From: Xiphydria camelus
Taxonomy: Eukaryota > Arthropoda > Insecta > Hymenoptera > Xiphydriidae
Length of the DNA stretch: 64,000 nucleotides
Reading direction: 5' to 3'
NCBI GenBank assembly: GCA_963678675.1
Contig: OY783197.1
Location: 1,150,400 to 1,214,399, forward strand
The notes beneath the pieces are model-generated. The model was not told where the DNA came from and searched no databases. It was given only the letters and a program-made list of their open reading frames with translations. A program made the translations under genes and the position numbers. Below, in pieces: positions 22,575-33,644 of the stretch (the first letter of the stretch is position 1; each line of letters opens with the position of its first letter).

Positions 22575-22690
22575 TATGAAAATTCAAATTTCAAAAAAGT
22601 ATTAGATGCATGAATAAGAGCCAAAAGCTCATAGATAACGAGATAATAACGATTTGAGTTTTTTTTCCTAGCGAGTAAGTTTAGCCTCAT
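22575..22690 (-). mobile_element. Half copy of the GAGGCTAAAC family (L)
   Basis: It reads GAGCCAAAAGCTCATAGATA, AACGAGATAATAACGATTTG and ends CGAGTAAGTTTAGCCTC. Only one arm is present. It lies 112 bp from the complete copy at 22802. Confidence 0.65.
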
Positions 22691-22801
22691 GATATAAGCT
22701 ATGTAAATGCCAAATAAGTTGAATGCAGAACAAATCAACCAACTGCTAGTAATTTATTCGAGTATCAAGTATCTCATATTTTTGAAAATTATCTATTATA
22801 T

Positions 22802-23004
22802 GAGGCTGAACTTATTCACCAGGAAATAAACTCAAATCAATATTATATCATTATCTATGAGCTTTTGGCTCATATTTATATAATACTGTTTTGAAGATTA
22901 CATTTTTATCTATAACAAAATCTTGTGTCGATTTAGGCCAAAAGCTCATAAATAATGAGATAATCTTGACTGAAGTTTATTTCCTGGCGAACAAGTTTAA
23001 CCTC
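22802..23004. mobile_element. GAGGCTAAAC family (L), complete copy
   Basis: The ends are GAGGCTGAACTTATTCACCA and TGGCGAACAAGTTTAACCTC. The internal TATCTATGAGCTTTTGGCTC mirrors GGCCAAAAGCTCATAAATAA. It aligns along its length with the nested copy at 20919. Confidence 0.75.
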
Positions 23005-23788
23005 GCGTGTATTATTAGAGTCATTCGATAAAAGTTGTAACGAATAATTCGAAGCTAACGGGACTGCCGATAAATATTTAATTACACCGATCAACATTCC
23101 CGAACCCCATTGCACCGCTAAAAAATAAAATTATACATGACCCCGACGATGGCACCCCAAAGGCGTAAAGTGTTCCCATAGAAGTTAGAGAGCAAGACTA
23201 CCAAAGCTAGTGGAAATCCAGCGACTCTACTCAGACATCACGAGCATTCGGAGTCGCGAAGAGTCCGCACGAACGTCGACCGCGGCGTTTCCCGGGGAAA
23301 ATCGCGTCGCATTTGCACGGCACATCGTGGAAGAAACTTCTCGAGAAATGTGAACTCGGTTTTTAAACGGCGTCTAAAGAAGGGGCAGCGCCATCCCGGC
23401 CCGCCGATATGACGTTGTTCGACTCCCGTCTCCGCGTGTCGGCGCTGGGAACGTATAAGAAGGGCATCTGAATGCATGAAACATAGGGAGAGTGGGCCGT
23501 GTAGCCAGATATGGCTCGAGAAAGACTCCTGCATATTCATCGGGTTCGCGGGAATCGCGCCAGTCAAGGAGAGTGCTGCTGTTTAAGAGTTAAACGCCTA
23601 CCCTCTCGATATTACCGCGCGAGGGTTATTAAAGCGTTTCAGAGGGTACTTACTACGGCGAGAGATTACGCGACGATCGTGCGAAGTGCAAAGGACTGAC
23701 GGTATCCTACTTTTTTTTAAGCAGGAAGTTACCTGTGTAAATTATCATTTTCTCGGGCAATCGAAACGGCAACAACCCTGACGGAGAA

Positions 23789-23946
23789 GTTCTATATACG
23801 ATTTTTACATGGTCCATGTGTGGGTTTGATCACACTTGAATAATATATTATTTCTATATTAGCCATATAAGGATTGTATTTGGGTTTTTTAATGTTTGTA
23901 TAATCCATATACAGTCTATATATTATGGTTAATACAGAAATCATAT
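23789..23946 (+). mobile_element. CCCAGGCGG family (B), partial copy
   Basis: It reads GAAGTTCTATATACG, ACATGGTCCATGTGTGGG, TATTAGCCATATAAGGATTG and TTGTATAATCCATATACAG in the family's usual order. It is cut by a CAGGGTGT end at 23948; the expected right tip is not found. Confidence 0.6.
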
Positions 23947-23947
23947 A

Positions 23948-24010
23948 CAGGGTGTAATATCTAAGAAGGCTGAAATGGGAGAATCACTTCAACACATCAA
24001 AATATGCAGC
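23948..24010 (+). mobile_element. Solo CAGGGTGTAAT end, related to the 18431 fold-back
   Basis: It reads CAGGGTGTAATATCTAAGAA and GGCTGAAATGGGAGAATC after TA, resembling the first 45 bases of the 830-bp fold-back. No matching opposite end was found nearby. Confidence 0.55.
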
Positions 24011-24185
24011 TTCCTTAGAGGGAGGATCAGTGTATGGCCTGAAGCATTTAACATCAGGCTGTTCCATGATTTTCTTATTGCTTGATCGAGTTTCTCTTCA
24101 TGGTAAAAGTAAAACCCTTCGTCATACTGAAAAACGTCACCAAACAGTGGGACGACAATGGAAAATCCCGATATTAATCGCTTTA

Positions 24186-24407
24186 CACTGAGAGAAATAA
24201 TTAGGTTGAAGTGATAAAATGCTTCTGGTCAAACGTCTTTAGTCATTCTAACCAAATATTTAGTTATTCCAATCAAACGCCTGGATATTCTAACCAAAAA
24301 GTTGGTCAGTTTAACAAAACATTTAGAGAGGATCCAGATTTCACCAATCGATTTGGTCGTCATCTTCAGGATTTTTATTAAAATCGACCAAGCTATTTTT
24401 CTCAGTT
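24186..24407. mobile_element. TA-flanked element, family G (222 bp)
   Basis: The tips are CACTGAGAGAAATAATTAGG and GACCAAGCTATTTTTCTCAG. The interior has TTCTAACCAAATATTTAG and ATTCCAATCAAACG repeats, then GATTTGGTCGTCATCTTCAG, aligning with the split copy at 20836-21586. TA is on both flanks. Confidence 0.75.
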
Positions 24408-25030
24408 TACCGTCAACAACCGTATACTTCAACTCGTCTCCTCGTCGCGGTAAATTCCACATCGGTTGTTTCCGCGCGCACGCATCGCAGTTTCACGATC
24501 CCGACCATTCCTCGCTATTCTCGCATCGCTACAATCTACGCGACCGATTAACTATAACCGAAACCTCGACAAAGGCTACGCGGCGAGCGTCCGCCGCTCG
24601 ACTATGCGGGTTCATCACGCGATAATTTATATGGTAATTCCAGGGGCGTAATATGTCCCCTTCGATACGTCGCGTCGTGTCTGTCGCCACACACACGTAC
24701 TGAACGCTCCCCCGCGCGCGTCGATGGTTGCGCCTGGCTGCGAGGATACCGGGTGCGCTCATCGATTCATCGGGTTGCTCTTCCCGCGCATATATTCACA
24801 CCCTGCAGCGCGCGCGATACACGCACCCACGCACACGCGCGTCGATCTTGCGGATACCAACAGTCAAGGGCCGCTGGAATTTAATTAACTCTGTACAGTA
24901 GGGTATTTTCGACGCAGTACCGGTACCGCGCTGCGAAAATTCAACTGTAGTTTTTTGATTTTACGCACGAGATGTGCGAGCATCGTGCGGACGGATTATC
25001 GTCGGGTTATTACTACTTAGCCGCGTAAAG

Positions 25031-25192
25031 AGGTACACACGAGGGTTTTTGGATGTTTCTACTGTGCTGAAGAAGAATTTTTCCTCGGAGAGTAGTTAAT
25101 TATAATGCGAGTTATCGCAATTTAATGTTTTCGAAAGAAACAATTACTACACAGCACTGTCAAAACATCCGAAAACCTTTATGTGTATCACT
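25031..25192. mobile_element. Fold-back element (about 160 bp)
   Basis: The left arm GGGTTTTTGGATGTTTCTAC and TGTGCTGAAGAAG pairs with the right arm CACAGCACTGTCAAAACATC and CGAAAACCTTTATGTGTATC. The loop is AT-rich. There is no clear target duplication. Confidence 0.65.
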
Positions 25193-25289
25193 TTTATCAC
25201 AAAAATACAGCAAAATTTACTAGTATCAGTCCTTAACGCGTGAATAAATATGGAGCAACTGAAATATCGTTTCGTAAACTAAAATTATC

Positions 25290-25360
25290 TAATATACGGA
25301 TGTATAATAATTGTCGATGACATTTGCAAGTTGACGTGTTCAATTTCGAACGCAGCTCTT
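25290..25360 (-). repeat. Inverted pair of a 70-bp sequence, copy 2
   Basis: It reads TAATATACGGATGTATAATA, TCGATGACATTTGCAAGTTG and CAATTTCGAACGCAGCTC, the reverse of 22091-22160 with a few changes. Confidence 0.7.
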
Positions 25361-25597
25361 CTAACTGTAAATTAAGCCAACCAAAATTGGGCTATTCTAC
25401 TGTTTTCTCCATATACCCGGTTAACTTTCTTTCTATAACGAGAGTGTAATAACCTTCGTCACATAAAGAGAAATTCGAAAAAGCAGAGGAAAATTAATAG
25501 AGTAGCCTGATTTTAGACGCTTTAGACCACATACTGATCCTACCTTTTGGACAATTCATTCTGTATATAAGTTATACATACATATGTACTTTATATA

Positions 25598-25810
25598 CAG
25601 AGAAAAATAATTATTTGTGGGTTTGCTAAAAATTCTTTCATACTAAGAAATACTTCAGCCTTGCAATCACGCATTATTTCACATGATTGTGAGGGAGAGA
25701 TATCGAATCGATGTATTTTCACAAAAATATCATTAATATAAATAAATAATTACTTGTGCAACCCTGCAAGCAATTTTCAGTAGAGTCCCAACTAATTCTT
25801 TTTCTCTGTG
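25598..25810. mobile_element. TA-type palindromic element, family D
   Basis: The ends CAGAGAAAAATAATTA and AACTAATTCTTTTTCTCTG are inverted. Internal GTTTGCTAAAAATTC mirrors the AAGCAATTTTCAGTAG near the right end. The core has TCACATGATTGTGAGG and GAGATATCGAATCGATG, shared with 50713-50972. TA is present on the left; the right flank reads TG CA. Confidence 0.7.
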
Positions 25811-27258
25811 CACGTCGTAGATAAATAACGCGACCAGTTTTTACCTCCAGTTCGACATAAGCAAAATGTATAAACAAATACTCGATTCGAAAGCACGGAT
25901 CAAGCCATTAGGCAGCAAAAACACGCGCCGTTCAAATCCCTAACCTTGTGTTTTCCAGTCTCACCGCAACATCGCGGTGTTTCTCCTCTGAAAAGCCGCG
26001 AGCGGACGGAGCATATAGGCTGCGATTTTTTGCGGGCGACGAGCCGACTACACGTACTCGTATACATATACGGATGCCCGCTCTCGTTTTTCTCCGTCCT
26101 TCCCGAGAGGGATCAAACTCGTTGCCGACTGCAGCGCGGTGGCGGTGGGTGCCCCTTGGAATATGCCCGATTAAGCCCCTCGTTAATTTATCATTCGCCT
26201 CAAATCACCCTCGCAACCGGGGCACTATTCCTCCCGTAAAACTGCCCCCTTCATAGATTAAAATTACCTTTGTTTCACATAAGCCCCGCGTTGAGTATGT
26301 GCATGTACTCTTGATCTCCCGGATTCGGAGGGAGGATGAAACGTGGTGCAAAACCCTCCGCCGAGGGAACTGCACCACCGAGAGGTGAAAGGCATTTCTC
26401 GTGCACATATATATATATGTATATCACTGCATCCGGTCGATACACAGCCGTACGGCAATATGAAAAGCCGATAGAAATTATGCGACCACGCCCCCTTTTG
26501 CTTATTTTCTCGCAGAATCGAGCCAACGCAAACTGACACACGCCGATCGACCACCCAGCCCGTTCAACTTCGACGTAGGTGTGTACCCATGTACACCTCG
26601 CAGTCGTTATCAGCTCGAGCGAGCATAAGTTAATTAGATACAAGCGTATATATAACGACTCAGTCAGCGTTTCGAGCGGAAATATACGCGCATCGGGAGG
26701 GTGCTTCAACGCTGGCACTTCGTACCCTATCGCGCTCGGAGTAATCCGCGTGGCAGCCTCGTCTACGCTCGCCGAATGGCCGGTAAATCCGGCGTTCGAG
26801 TCACCGGCAACGTCACCCCGCGAGAAAGGACGAGGAGATACGGAGACGCGCGGGTTCGCCACGACGCTTCGGTCCCGTTCTCGTTACGACGGAACTTAAC
26901 TGCGATGTAAACCTACACCGCCGGCTGGTGCTGGTGCTTCGGGTGAATCTATCCGGCGATAAGTCGCAGGAACCGTTTGTTTGATGACGCTTCCCGCGCG
27001 GAGCGAAGATTCGGGAAAACGTCAGCGGATGTCACCAGTTCGGCGGATATTCGATAGCGGGGGCGGGGGATGCGTCGTAATTGCGTCGCGATCGCGATAA
27101 TACCCGTGGAAACTCGCAATTAGATTCTGTTTGCGCGGATTTGCGATAGCACGTGCGCCGGGAAACGTGAGAGCGATGGCCATCTTCTGGCACGGTGGAA
27201 AGTGCCGGTCTGATCGATCCCACGGTCGGGAGAGGAGGCACGACTGCGGAAATGCAAC

Positions 27259-27283
27259 GAGAGAGAGAGAGAGAGAGAGAGAG
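27259..27283. repeat. (GA)n microsatellite
   Basis: An uninterrupted GA run of about 25 bp, followed by a G-rich stretch. On the minus strand it is a pyrimidine run ahead of TTTCCGCAG. Confidence 0.9.
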
Positions 27284-27374
27284 GAGGGGGAGTAAACACA
27301 TTTTCCGGTGGGGTTTCCTTTCGACGGGTGTGTATAACGATCCGGTGATAAGAGAGGGGGGTTGTTTTACAGAT

Positions 27375-27760
27375 CGTCGGTCTTATCACGTAAGGGCGTA
27401 TCTCAGCTTTGATGATTTCTCAGGAGAGCGATTTTAAATATTTGACGATTTTTCATTGCGAATAAGTCCTGCAATTATTTTTATAGCTTGGTGATTGTTT
27501 TTATGTATAAAATTATGCGCTTGAATGCCTTTTAAATCGCACGTATGGGCCTATCCTAAGTTAGGCCTACTATACGTGAGATTTTAGTTTTTAGTATTTT
27601 GAGATACGACGAAAAATATATATGGGGAGCAAAAGTATAAAATGTTGAGGTAACGCCGGGTCGTGAGATAAAAATATAAGGCTTAAGAGAGCAACCTATT
27701 GGCGGTCTTAACTCAATTTTCAAATTTTCCGAGATACGCCCATACGTGATAAGACCGACG
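27375..27760. mobile_element. Terminal-repeat element with AGAT flanks (386 bp)
   Basis: The 30-bp terminal inverted repeats agree at 29 positions by my count: CGTCGGTCTTATCACGTAAG then GGCGTATCTC, and the reverse at 27731-27760. AGAT occurs directly outside both ends (27371-27374 and 27761-27764), a candidate 4-bp duplication. The interior holds a GGGCCTATC with TTAGGCC hairpin at 27547-27570 and no transposase. Confidence 0.8.
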
Positions 27761-27897
27761 AGATGTTCGCAACGACTGCTACGAAAAAGACGATCGGTCG
27801 AAGCAACGTGTGTCGTTGCTCCACTTATTCGGTTCGATTAAGTTGTGATTAATTAGAGTGGACAGCAAATTTTCAAAATCACATGTTCTTGATTCAA

Positions 27898-28106
27898 CAC
27901 TGAAATAAATGTGGTTGTGATAACTGTTTTAGACTCAAATGATCAAGTCTGCTAATTAGCACCAGTTTTTATAGTTACCTATAATAACTATTTTTAGTTA
28001 TTGGAACAAAAGAATTTTCGCGATAACTGTATAAAACTGGTGCTGATTACAAAACTGGAGGAGTTGAGTCCAAAACAGTTGCCACAACTATTTTTTTTTC
28101 TCAGTG
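27898..28106. mobile_element. CACTGAAAT...CTCAGTG palindromic element (209 bp)
   Basis: The left arm TGTGGTTGTGATAACTGTTT and AGACTCAA pairs with GAGTCCAAAACAGTTGCCAC near the right end. AGCACCAGTTTTTATAG pairs with TAAAACTGGTGCTGAT. AA lies on both flanks. Confidence 0.75.
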
Positions 28107-29811
28107 AAGAAATATCTGTTTGGCAGTAGCAATTATTCCTCTCAATGTGAATGATAAATCGTTTTATAATAATAATCTCTCAGCTTATCGCGGAAGTAGA
28201 CTGAAAACAATCTGTTTGAAGGAACCATATTTTTATAAATAATTTAACCACGAACTTATCGTTATTATAACCACGTGATAAATGTTAAATTTCGACTGCA
28301 TTCTTGGTTTGTTGAATAAAAAATATACGTATAGCACATTAGCAACACGGAAAACTCAATCTCGCAATTATGGTGCAGCATATCCGATTGATCAACTGCT
28401 CATTTTCGTACGGATATTATGAACAAAACGAGCGTATTATAATGAGTTAATAATCGCAGCGAACGATGATCACATCGTGTCGCTGTGATAGAGTTTTTAA
28501 AAATACATCGCATTATGCAAATATGCGGTGTCGCTAATTCATTTAGCGCGTATCACATGACTGATGCGTATAATTACCTACCGCGGATAGCATGTTGTTA
28601 ATTAACGAAGTGACGTGTAATTATGCCCGTTTTACGATCGTCCGTCGAATATATGCAAAAAAGGAAACGCCGGAACTGAACTGTTTCTTTCCGGTCTAAC
28701 AAATCGATTTAGCCAATGTTTGTTCTCGGTGCGCAGACGTTCGTATCGACTCGTCCAACAAAGACTGCAGTAACTCAAATTTTGTACTTTTGGAATTACA
28801 AGTATAGAACAGTAAAACATAATGATATCTTCCCCAGAAAAGAGTCGTACCTCACAAAATAGTAATGTAGACAACTAATATTACCAGGTACATTTAATAG
28901 TATCTCCGATTTATGAACATCTTCCGTCGGAAACTATCGTACCTCAAAAGTAAACAAATTGGATGAGTCGGTATATGTTCTTTTTAAATACCCCGCATAT
29001 ATTTATACACCAGCCGCGCGACTACTACAAGTACGCAGGTACATACGAACAGTTATCACGCGCGCGCTTAGACGCGGGCGAACTTTTCCGAGCTCGAGAG
29101 AACTCTACTATCCACCCGAGGAAACATTTTCGCATTTCTGCATTTCATAACGGCGCGTAATCCCACCAGCGCCGTTATACCGTGGCGGCGGAAAAATTTA
29201 AGGATTCTTCGAGAGACAGAGGGTGAAAGCTCCCCGCGATGAACTCGCCGTGACTTAAACGGAGAACGCAAAGCGATACGAAACGAACGTTGAGTAACGC
29301 TCCGAGGAACCCCTGCATTTTGCAAAGCCTCTTAGCGAGAAAAGTAAATTATAAGCCCCCCTCGAATGTCGACTGGTCAATGCCGCTAAAAACCATTCGC
29401 AGTGTAAGGAGCTCGGCGGTGGCGGGGAAAGTTCGCCAAGTCCGCGGAGAAGAAACGTCGTCTCGTGCCCTCGCATCTGAATAGACGAGAAGCTCGTCCG
29501 GTCGCGTCCTTTGATACCGAAAATTAACCAAAGCTCGCGTAGAATACGAGATGCGAAGGCTTGAAGATTATCGATTCGTAGTGTCCTCCACGGACTTCAG
29601 GGTATCTGGCAGAAACAGAATTTGAAATTTCCTGACTCTTCCGGGATTTCCAGGCTCGATATACGTATTTTTGCCTGAGCAGTTCAAATGTGTATTCTTT
29701 TACGCTGCTAAAGCAATGATTCAGTTCGGATTCTAAACTCAGTGATTGAAAATAATCTAAAGTGTAGAACAAGACGGATTTAAACCGATAAGTCGATGTG
29801 CGCCATGGGCA
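28107..29811. other. Unique DNA within the inferred intron
   Basis: Mixed AT-rich (28110-28660) and CpG-rich (29000-29530) sequence. The open frames around 29070-29530 overlap on both strands, show codon-like randomness and have no paired splice sites. Nothing else is recognisable. Confidence 0.4.
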
Positions 29812-30101
29812 CATTGAGATAAATAATTGCTAGTGTCAACAAAATATATCTCAAATCAAGAGCATACGATCTTACAAATTTCTAAGAATACAGATTCGTA
29901 GTCGAAGAATACGTGGTATACTTGATTCAAGAATATCTTCGTTGAAATGGAAAATTATTTCTGCGAGAAAAAACGAATTACTCGAGCCTAATAAATATTT
30001 TCTGAACACGAAGAAACCGACGACTTGATCGTGGTATTATATCATGTTTTCGATTGAAGAAAACATTTTTTTTTGACAACAGCAATTATTTTCTCTCGGT
30101 G
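29812..30101. mobile_element. TA-type element, family E (290 bp)
   Basis: The tips are CATTGAGATAAATAATTGCT and AGCAATTATTTTCTCTCGGT. Next inside are AGTGTCAACAAAATA and TTTTTTTTTGACAAC. It ends 273 bp before the 62-bp exon's donor, within the inferred intron. Confidence 0.72.
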
Positions 30102-30374
30102 TAGAAGTGAGTTGATTAAAACAATGTTGAATACAGCTGACCAAGGTCTAGTAAGAAAATAGATTTTCCGAACGATTGTGGGACTGCAGCAATGCGATAT
30201 AGTAGACTCGCAATTTTCAAAAAACCGATTTCCGTAAAAGCCATTCTTAAAGACTTGAGGGAGAAAAATCCAGAAAAATGTCAAGATTCCCCGACAGTTT
30301 CCTGATTTTTCCAAAAATATCAAATTCCACGATAATTCCAGCGTCATTTCGCAGCGTACAGCTCGGATACTTAC

Positions 30375-30436
30375 AGTGGCGCGTCAGGGCGGTGGTCAGA
30401 AGGTGCTCGTCGACGTCCTCGTCGTAGCCGACGACG
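30375..30436 (-). CDS. Small internal coding exon of the same minus-strand gene (62 bp)
   Basis: The splice signals are strong. On the minus strand a long pyrimidine tract (CCTTTCTCCTTTCTCTG) leads into TTTCAG, and the exon ends CACT followed by GTAAGTATCC. The frame that joins in phase with the 228-bp exon reads VVGYDEDVDEHLLTTALTRH, an acidic then hydrophobic segment, with one base before and one base after the 20 codons. A second frame is open through this exon (Arg-rich), but it would stop inside the next exon, so I prefer the acidic frame. The short size and 12.8-kb downstream intron suggest a long neuronal-type or signalling gene, which is inference. An alternatively spliced cassette is possible. 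No domain is recognisable. Confidence 0.62.
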
Positions 30437-31184
30437 CTGAAACAGAGAAAGGAGAAAGGGATGTGAGAACGACGCGTCGAAAACGAGAGAAATAATTAAT
30501 AAACCGCGCATCTACGCGGATGCGCGGCTATAGCTCTCGAATTAATGAAACACAGATCCCGGCATTTATAAAAGCTAAGCCCGACGCCGGATGGGGCGCG
30601 AGCGGGTGCCCCGTGCATGTTTGATGCCGGAAGTGCTTCAACCCCGGAGCGCCGTCCTCTCGCTGCGGTTTCCGCAACCCCTGTAGGGTCATTAGCCAAC
30701 CATTCATTATGCAACTGCGAGGCTGTATTGCGTCAATATGGAGGCGGCAGATTGTTGGCCCAATCGATAACAATACACCGTGTTTACCGGCTAGATAATC
30801 AACGGACCCAGCCTCCTCGAAGCAGGGCGAAATTACAGCGAGATTTGCTTCGCGGGAATCGAATCGCTTCGACGGGAGATGAAGGGAAGAGGGTGATCTT
30901 CTCTGTACCCACAACCACTCGAAAACAAATTTCACTGATTGTGTATGAGCTTGGCAAATCGTGAGAAACCGTCATAGTTCTGTTACACCGAGGAAAACAA
31001 CCTGGTCGATTTATGCCAAAAACCTGGAGAGATCGACGAAACAGTATCCGGAAGCTGTTTCAATCAAAGAAACGTTTATTAAGAAAACCAAGACCACGTG
31101 TAACGATCTGAAGGCCTCCTTTATCGGATAAGCCGTGATTCGTCAGCGAAACATTCTTTATCTGGAAATGAGAATGTACGAAAG

Positions 31185-31430
31185 TTGACACTAGAACTAC
31201 CGCAACCGGTCAATTTGACCGGTGTCTTATTCAGAGTTCCATTCAACCTCTATTATTTCGTAACCCGTGAGGTTTTTGTCAAAATTGGTAGAATACTTTT
31301 TTGTAGAGCACATTTCGGTCTACAAAAAAGTTCTATGGCAGTGTGGACGAAAAATCCACGGATAACGATATAATCATCCGCAAAAACGACCGTCTTATGA
31401 AGCGTGACCATTTGGTAGTTCTAGTGTTAA
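31185..31430 (+). mobile_element. TTAA-type element, family P copy 3, complete
   Basis: The tips CACTAGAACTACC (31189-31201) and GGTAGTTCTAGTG (31414-31426) are a perfect 13-bp inverted repeat, with TTGA and TTAA outside. CCGGTCAATTTGACCGG just inside is almost self-complementary. The internal TGTCTTATTCAGAGTTCC aligns with the copy at 119. There is no transposase. Confidence 0.85.
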
Positions 31431-31798
31431 TACGGTGGCTTTTCCGTGGTAAATCCAGCCAGGATAATGGATCCTTAAGAAGAAGATTAGAAAGGATGAG
31501 CGTGATTTTTCATCGGCAGAGCTTCCACTCTGCCGTGTTTCCCCGAAGCTGTACGACGAAGCAGTACCCAAAATTCGAGACGTTCGACGATTCGCCCATC
31601 CGGGAGAAGTCCCGGGAGCCGAAGTAGAGCGCGCGAAAAGAGGGAAAACGGAGACGGAAGTTAGGAAATGGTGGCTCCGTCGTGGGAGGACGGAGGTCGA
31701 GGGTGAGGCGCGCGATATTACCAGCCCAGGACGAGCGGCCTCTTTGATCCCAAGGTTTCTGGGAATGCGGGACGAAGGGACAGACAGACAGACAGACC

Positions 31799-31823
31799 GA
31801 GAGAGAGAGAGAGAGAGAGAGAG
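31799..31823. repeat. (GA)n microsatellite preceded by (CAGA)n
   Basis: Four copies of CAGA-type units lead into about 12 GA repeats. Confidence 0.9.
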
Positions 31824-33126
31824 CGAACGCGAGTGCGTAGTCGCCCAAGAACTTGGGAGTAATTCGCTCAGTTGGATTAGATTGTGAATTTTGCACCGCA
31901 GTGTTTGAGCTGCCAAGTTTGCCAGTCTTATAATTACGGCTCTATCTCGTCGGTTCGCCAATTCGTCGTGGCTCGGCAGATCTCTATACTCCACTTTGAT
32001 CTCCCTGAGATGCGAACCTCTCGGAGCTGGAACGAGATACACGCGTACGATACGCGTGCAAGTTTCATTGGTGTGCGCGCGAATCCACCGACGAAGCTCG
32101 GACAGTTCGGCAACTGTAATTTCGGCTAAGCGAGTACCAGAGTTTATTCGCGATCCGAGCCTCGCCCTGTGGCGGACGGCGATTACCGAACTCCGCCGTG
32201 TTGCGGGGACGGCGAAACTGGCGCAAGATATCGATTCCTTTTTGTTATCGGGAAAACGTCAGTCGTAACCACGGCCGGGTGCGCGAGCATACCGCGAGAT
32301 AGGCGGCGTTGCGTATCCCGGGCGGCGGCCTCCAGGCACGAATGGGGGATCACTGTTTTATCGATATCGCAACGGACGCAGCCGCCTGATACGTCTCGAG
32401 TCGCGGTGCAACGTTGCGCGTGCTTTTCTGCCGTTTGCACGGGGATTTGCGGATTAGCGTTCGCGTAACGTCGGACTTATTCGCGTTTCCGGCGAACGAG
32501 AAAGAAATGAATTATTCGAGGATTATTCACAGAAATAATGCGAAGAAGAGAAGTACCTAGTTTACTTCATCTGATGGCTGAACTAAGCCTCGACTGGTGC
32601 CGTGGGGTCTCCAGAGACCCCAATTCAAACGTATCTTCAACGTTGTACAATTTCATGACCCCCGTTGAGGGTTAAAACCTGTAGTCGAGCGTATTACGGG
32701 GTGTTAATTTATCCACGGCATAAGTGGGCGTGGCCCCTGTCCCTGGACCAGCAGCAGCCGACAGAGGAAACGAAGAAACGAGGTGGACTCGACGAGGGGG
32801 CGAAAACGGTTCACGTCGTCGGACGGACGTCGCGTGACTCGCAGCGTCCCGACGGGCGCTCGTCGATCTGAATACCGCGCGAACTCCCCGGATCCAATAT
32901 AGAGAAGCTGTGGGCGAGGTTTCCGGCGGGGCTCTTCGCTTTTTTTTTCCTCTCACCCGGTCTCTTAAATCGGGAGCGCGTGCGAGGGAGGAGGGTGGCT
33001 AAAGGCGCGGAAGAAACGGGGTAGTAGGAGTGTCGGACGGGGGGGAGGCGAAAGGCGTGCGTGGAGCAACGGTGTCCGCGTATATACATGCATGAATGCG
33101 CGGACAGAATCCCACGACGTCGACGT

Positions 33127-33149
33127 GGAGGAGGAGGAGGAGGAGGAGT
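33127..33149. repeat. (GGA)n microsatellite
   Basis: About seven GGA or GAG repeats follow CGACGT. Confidence 0.88.
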
Positions 33150-33644
33150 AGACGTTGCCGTCGTCAGGAAACTTTTGTTTAAAATTGGAATTCCTTTGCG
33201 GCTCGTTGGGACTAGGAATGCAGATGGGGTGAGGTGGGGCGACGCGCGCGCGGAGACCAGGGCGAGGCCGGTGTACCGCGATATTGTTTCGTCATAAAGG
33301 GGAAGCCGCTTAACCGCCGAAAGGAAACTTTCGCGCGCGGCGAAGACCACCGAAAAATGTACATCGGCGCGGGGAGAGGACGATGCCGGATTAAAGAGAC
33401 GCGAATCAGTGCGTCAGGAGTCCTTATCGTTGAACGTTAAGAATAAGAAGGATAATTAAGAAGGTTATGATTTAATTAAAATAAATAAACTTTTGTGAGA
33501 AATTTATATGGGATTTATATTTATATAATGATATAGACTTATAGGAGAGGATGTAATTTTATATTTTCCGTTCTGTGGAGGATATAATTACACATAATGC
33601 GTGTGTGTGAGTTTTCTAAGACTCGAAGACTCGCTTATTCTCGT

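Larger units (their letters stand above)
17604..30374 (-). other. Inferred 12.8-kb intron between the two exons
   Basis: This interval is bounded by the donor of the 62-bp exon (GTAAGTATCC) and the acceptor of the 228-bp exon (TATTTGCAG). It contains an 830-bp fold-back, the three-level nested insertion, several TA-flanked miniature elements and CpG-rich unique DNA. I found no further exon with two convincing splice sites and a long frame, but small exons could be missed by eye. Confidence 0.5.
31431..33640. other. CpG-rich block with microsatellites, possible upstream regulatory region
   Basis: It contains (CAGA)n at 31780-31796, (GA)n at 31799-31823 and (GGA)n at 33127-33149, and is GC-rich from about 32100 to 33450. 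GA runs bind GAGA-type factors in insects. It lies 1-3 kb upstream of the 62-bp exon in minus-strand sense, so a promoter or untranslated first exon is possible. A minus-strand GGTGAGAGG near 32950 could be a donor. No TATA or start element stands out. Confidence 0.3.

Noticed and set aside
26275..26862. 195-codon minus-strand open frame
   Set aside because: Overlaps long open frames on both strands in CpG-rich DNA, with no splice sites or recognisable motif.
27048..27248. Minus-strand exon after the CT-rich tract and TTTCCGCAG at 27249
   Set aside because: The acceptor looks good because of the GA microsatellite, but the only donor (GTGACATCC) is weak, its phase does not fit the 228-bp exon, and the peptide is low complexity.
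31395..32042. 215-codon minus-strand open frame
   Set aside because: It runs through the (GA)n and (CAGA)n microsatellites (giving SLSLSLS) and has no domain; an artefact of repeat translation.
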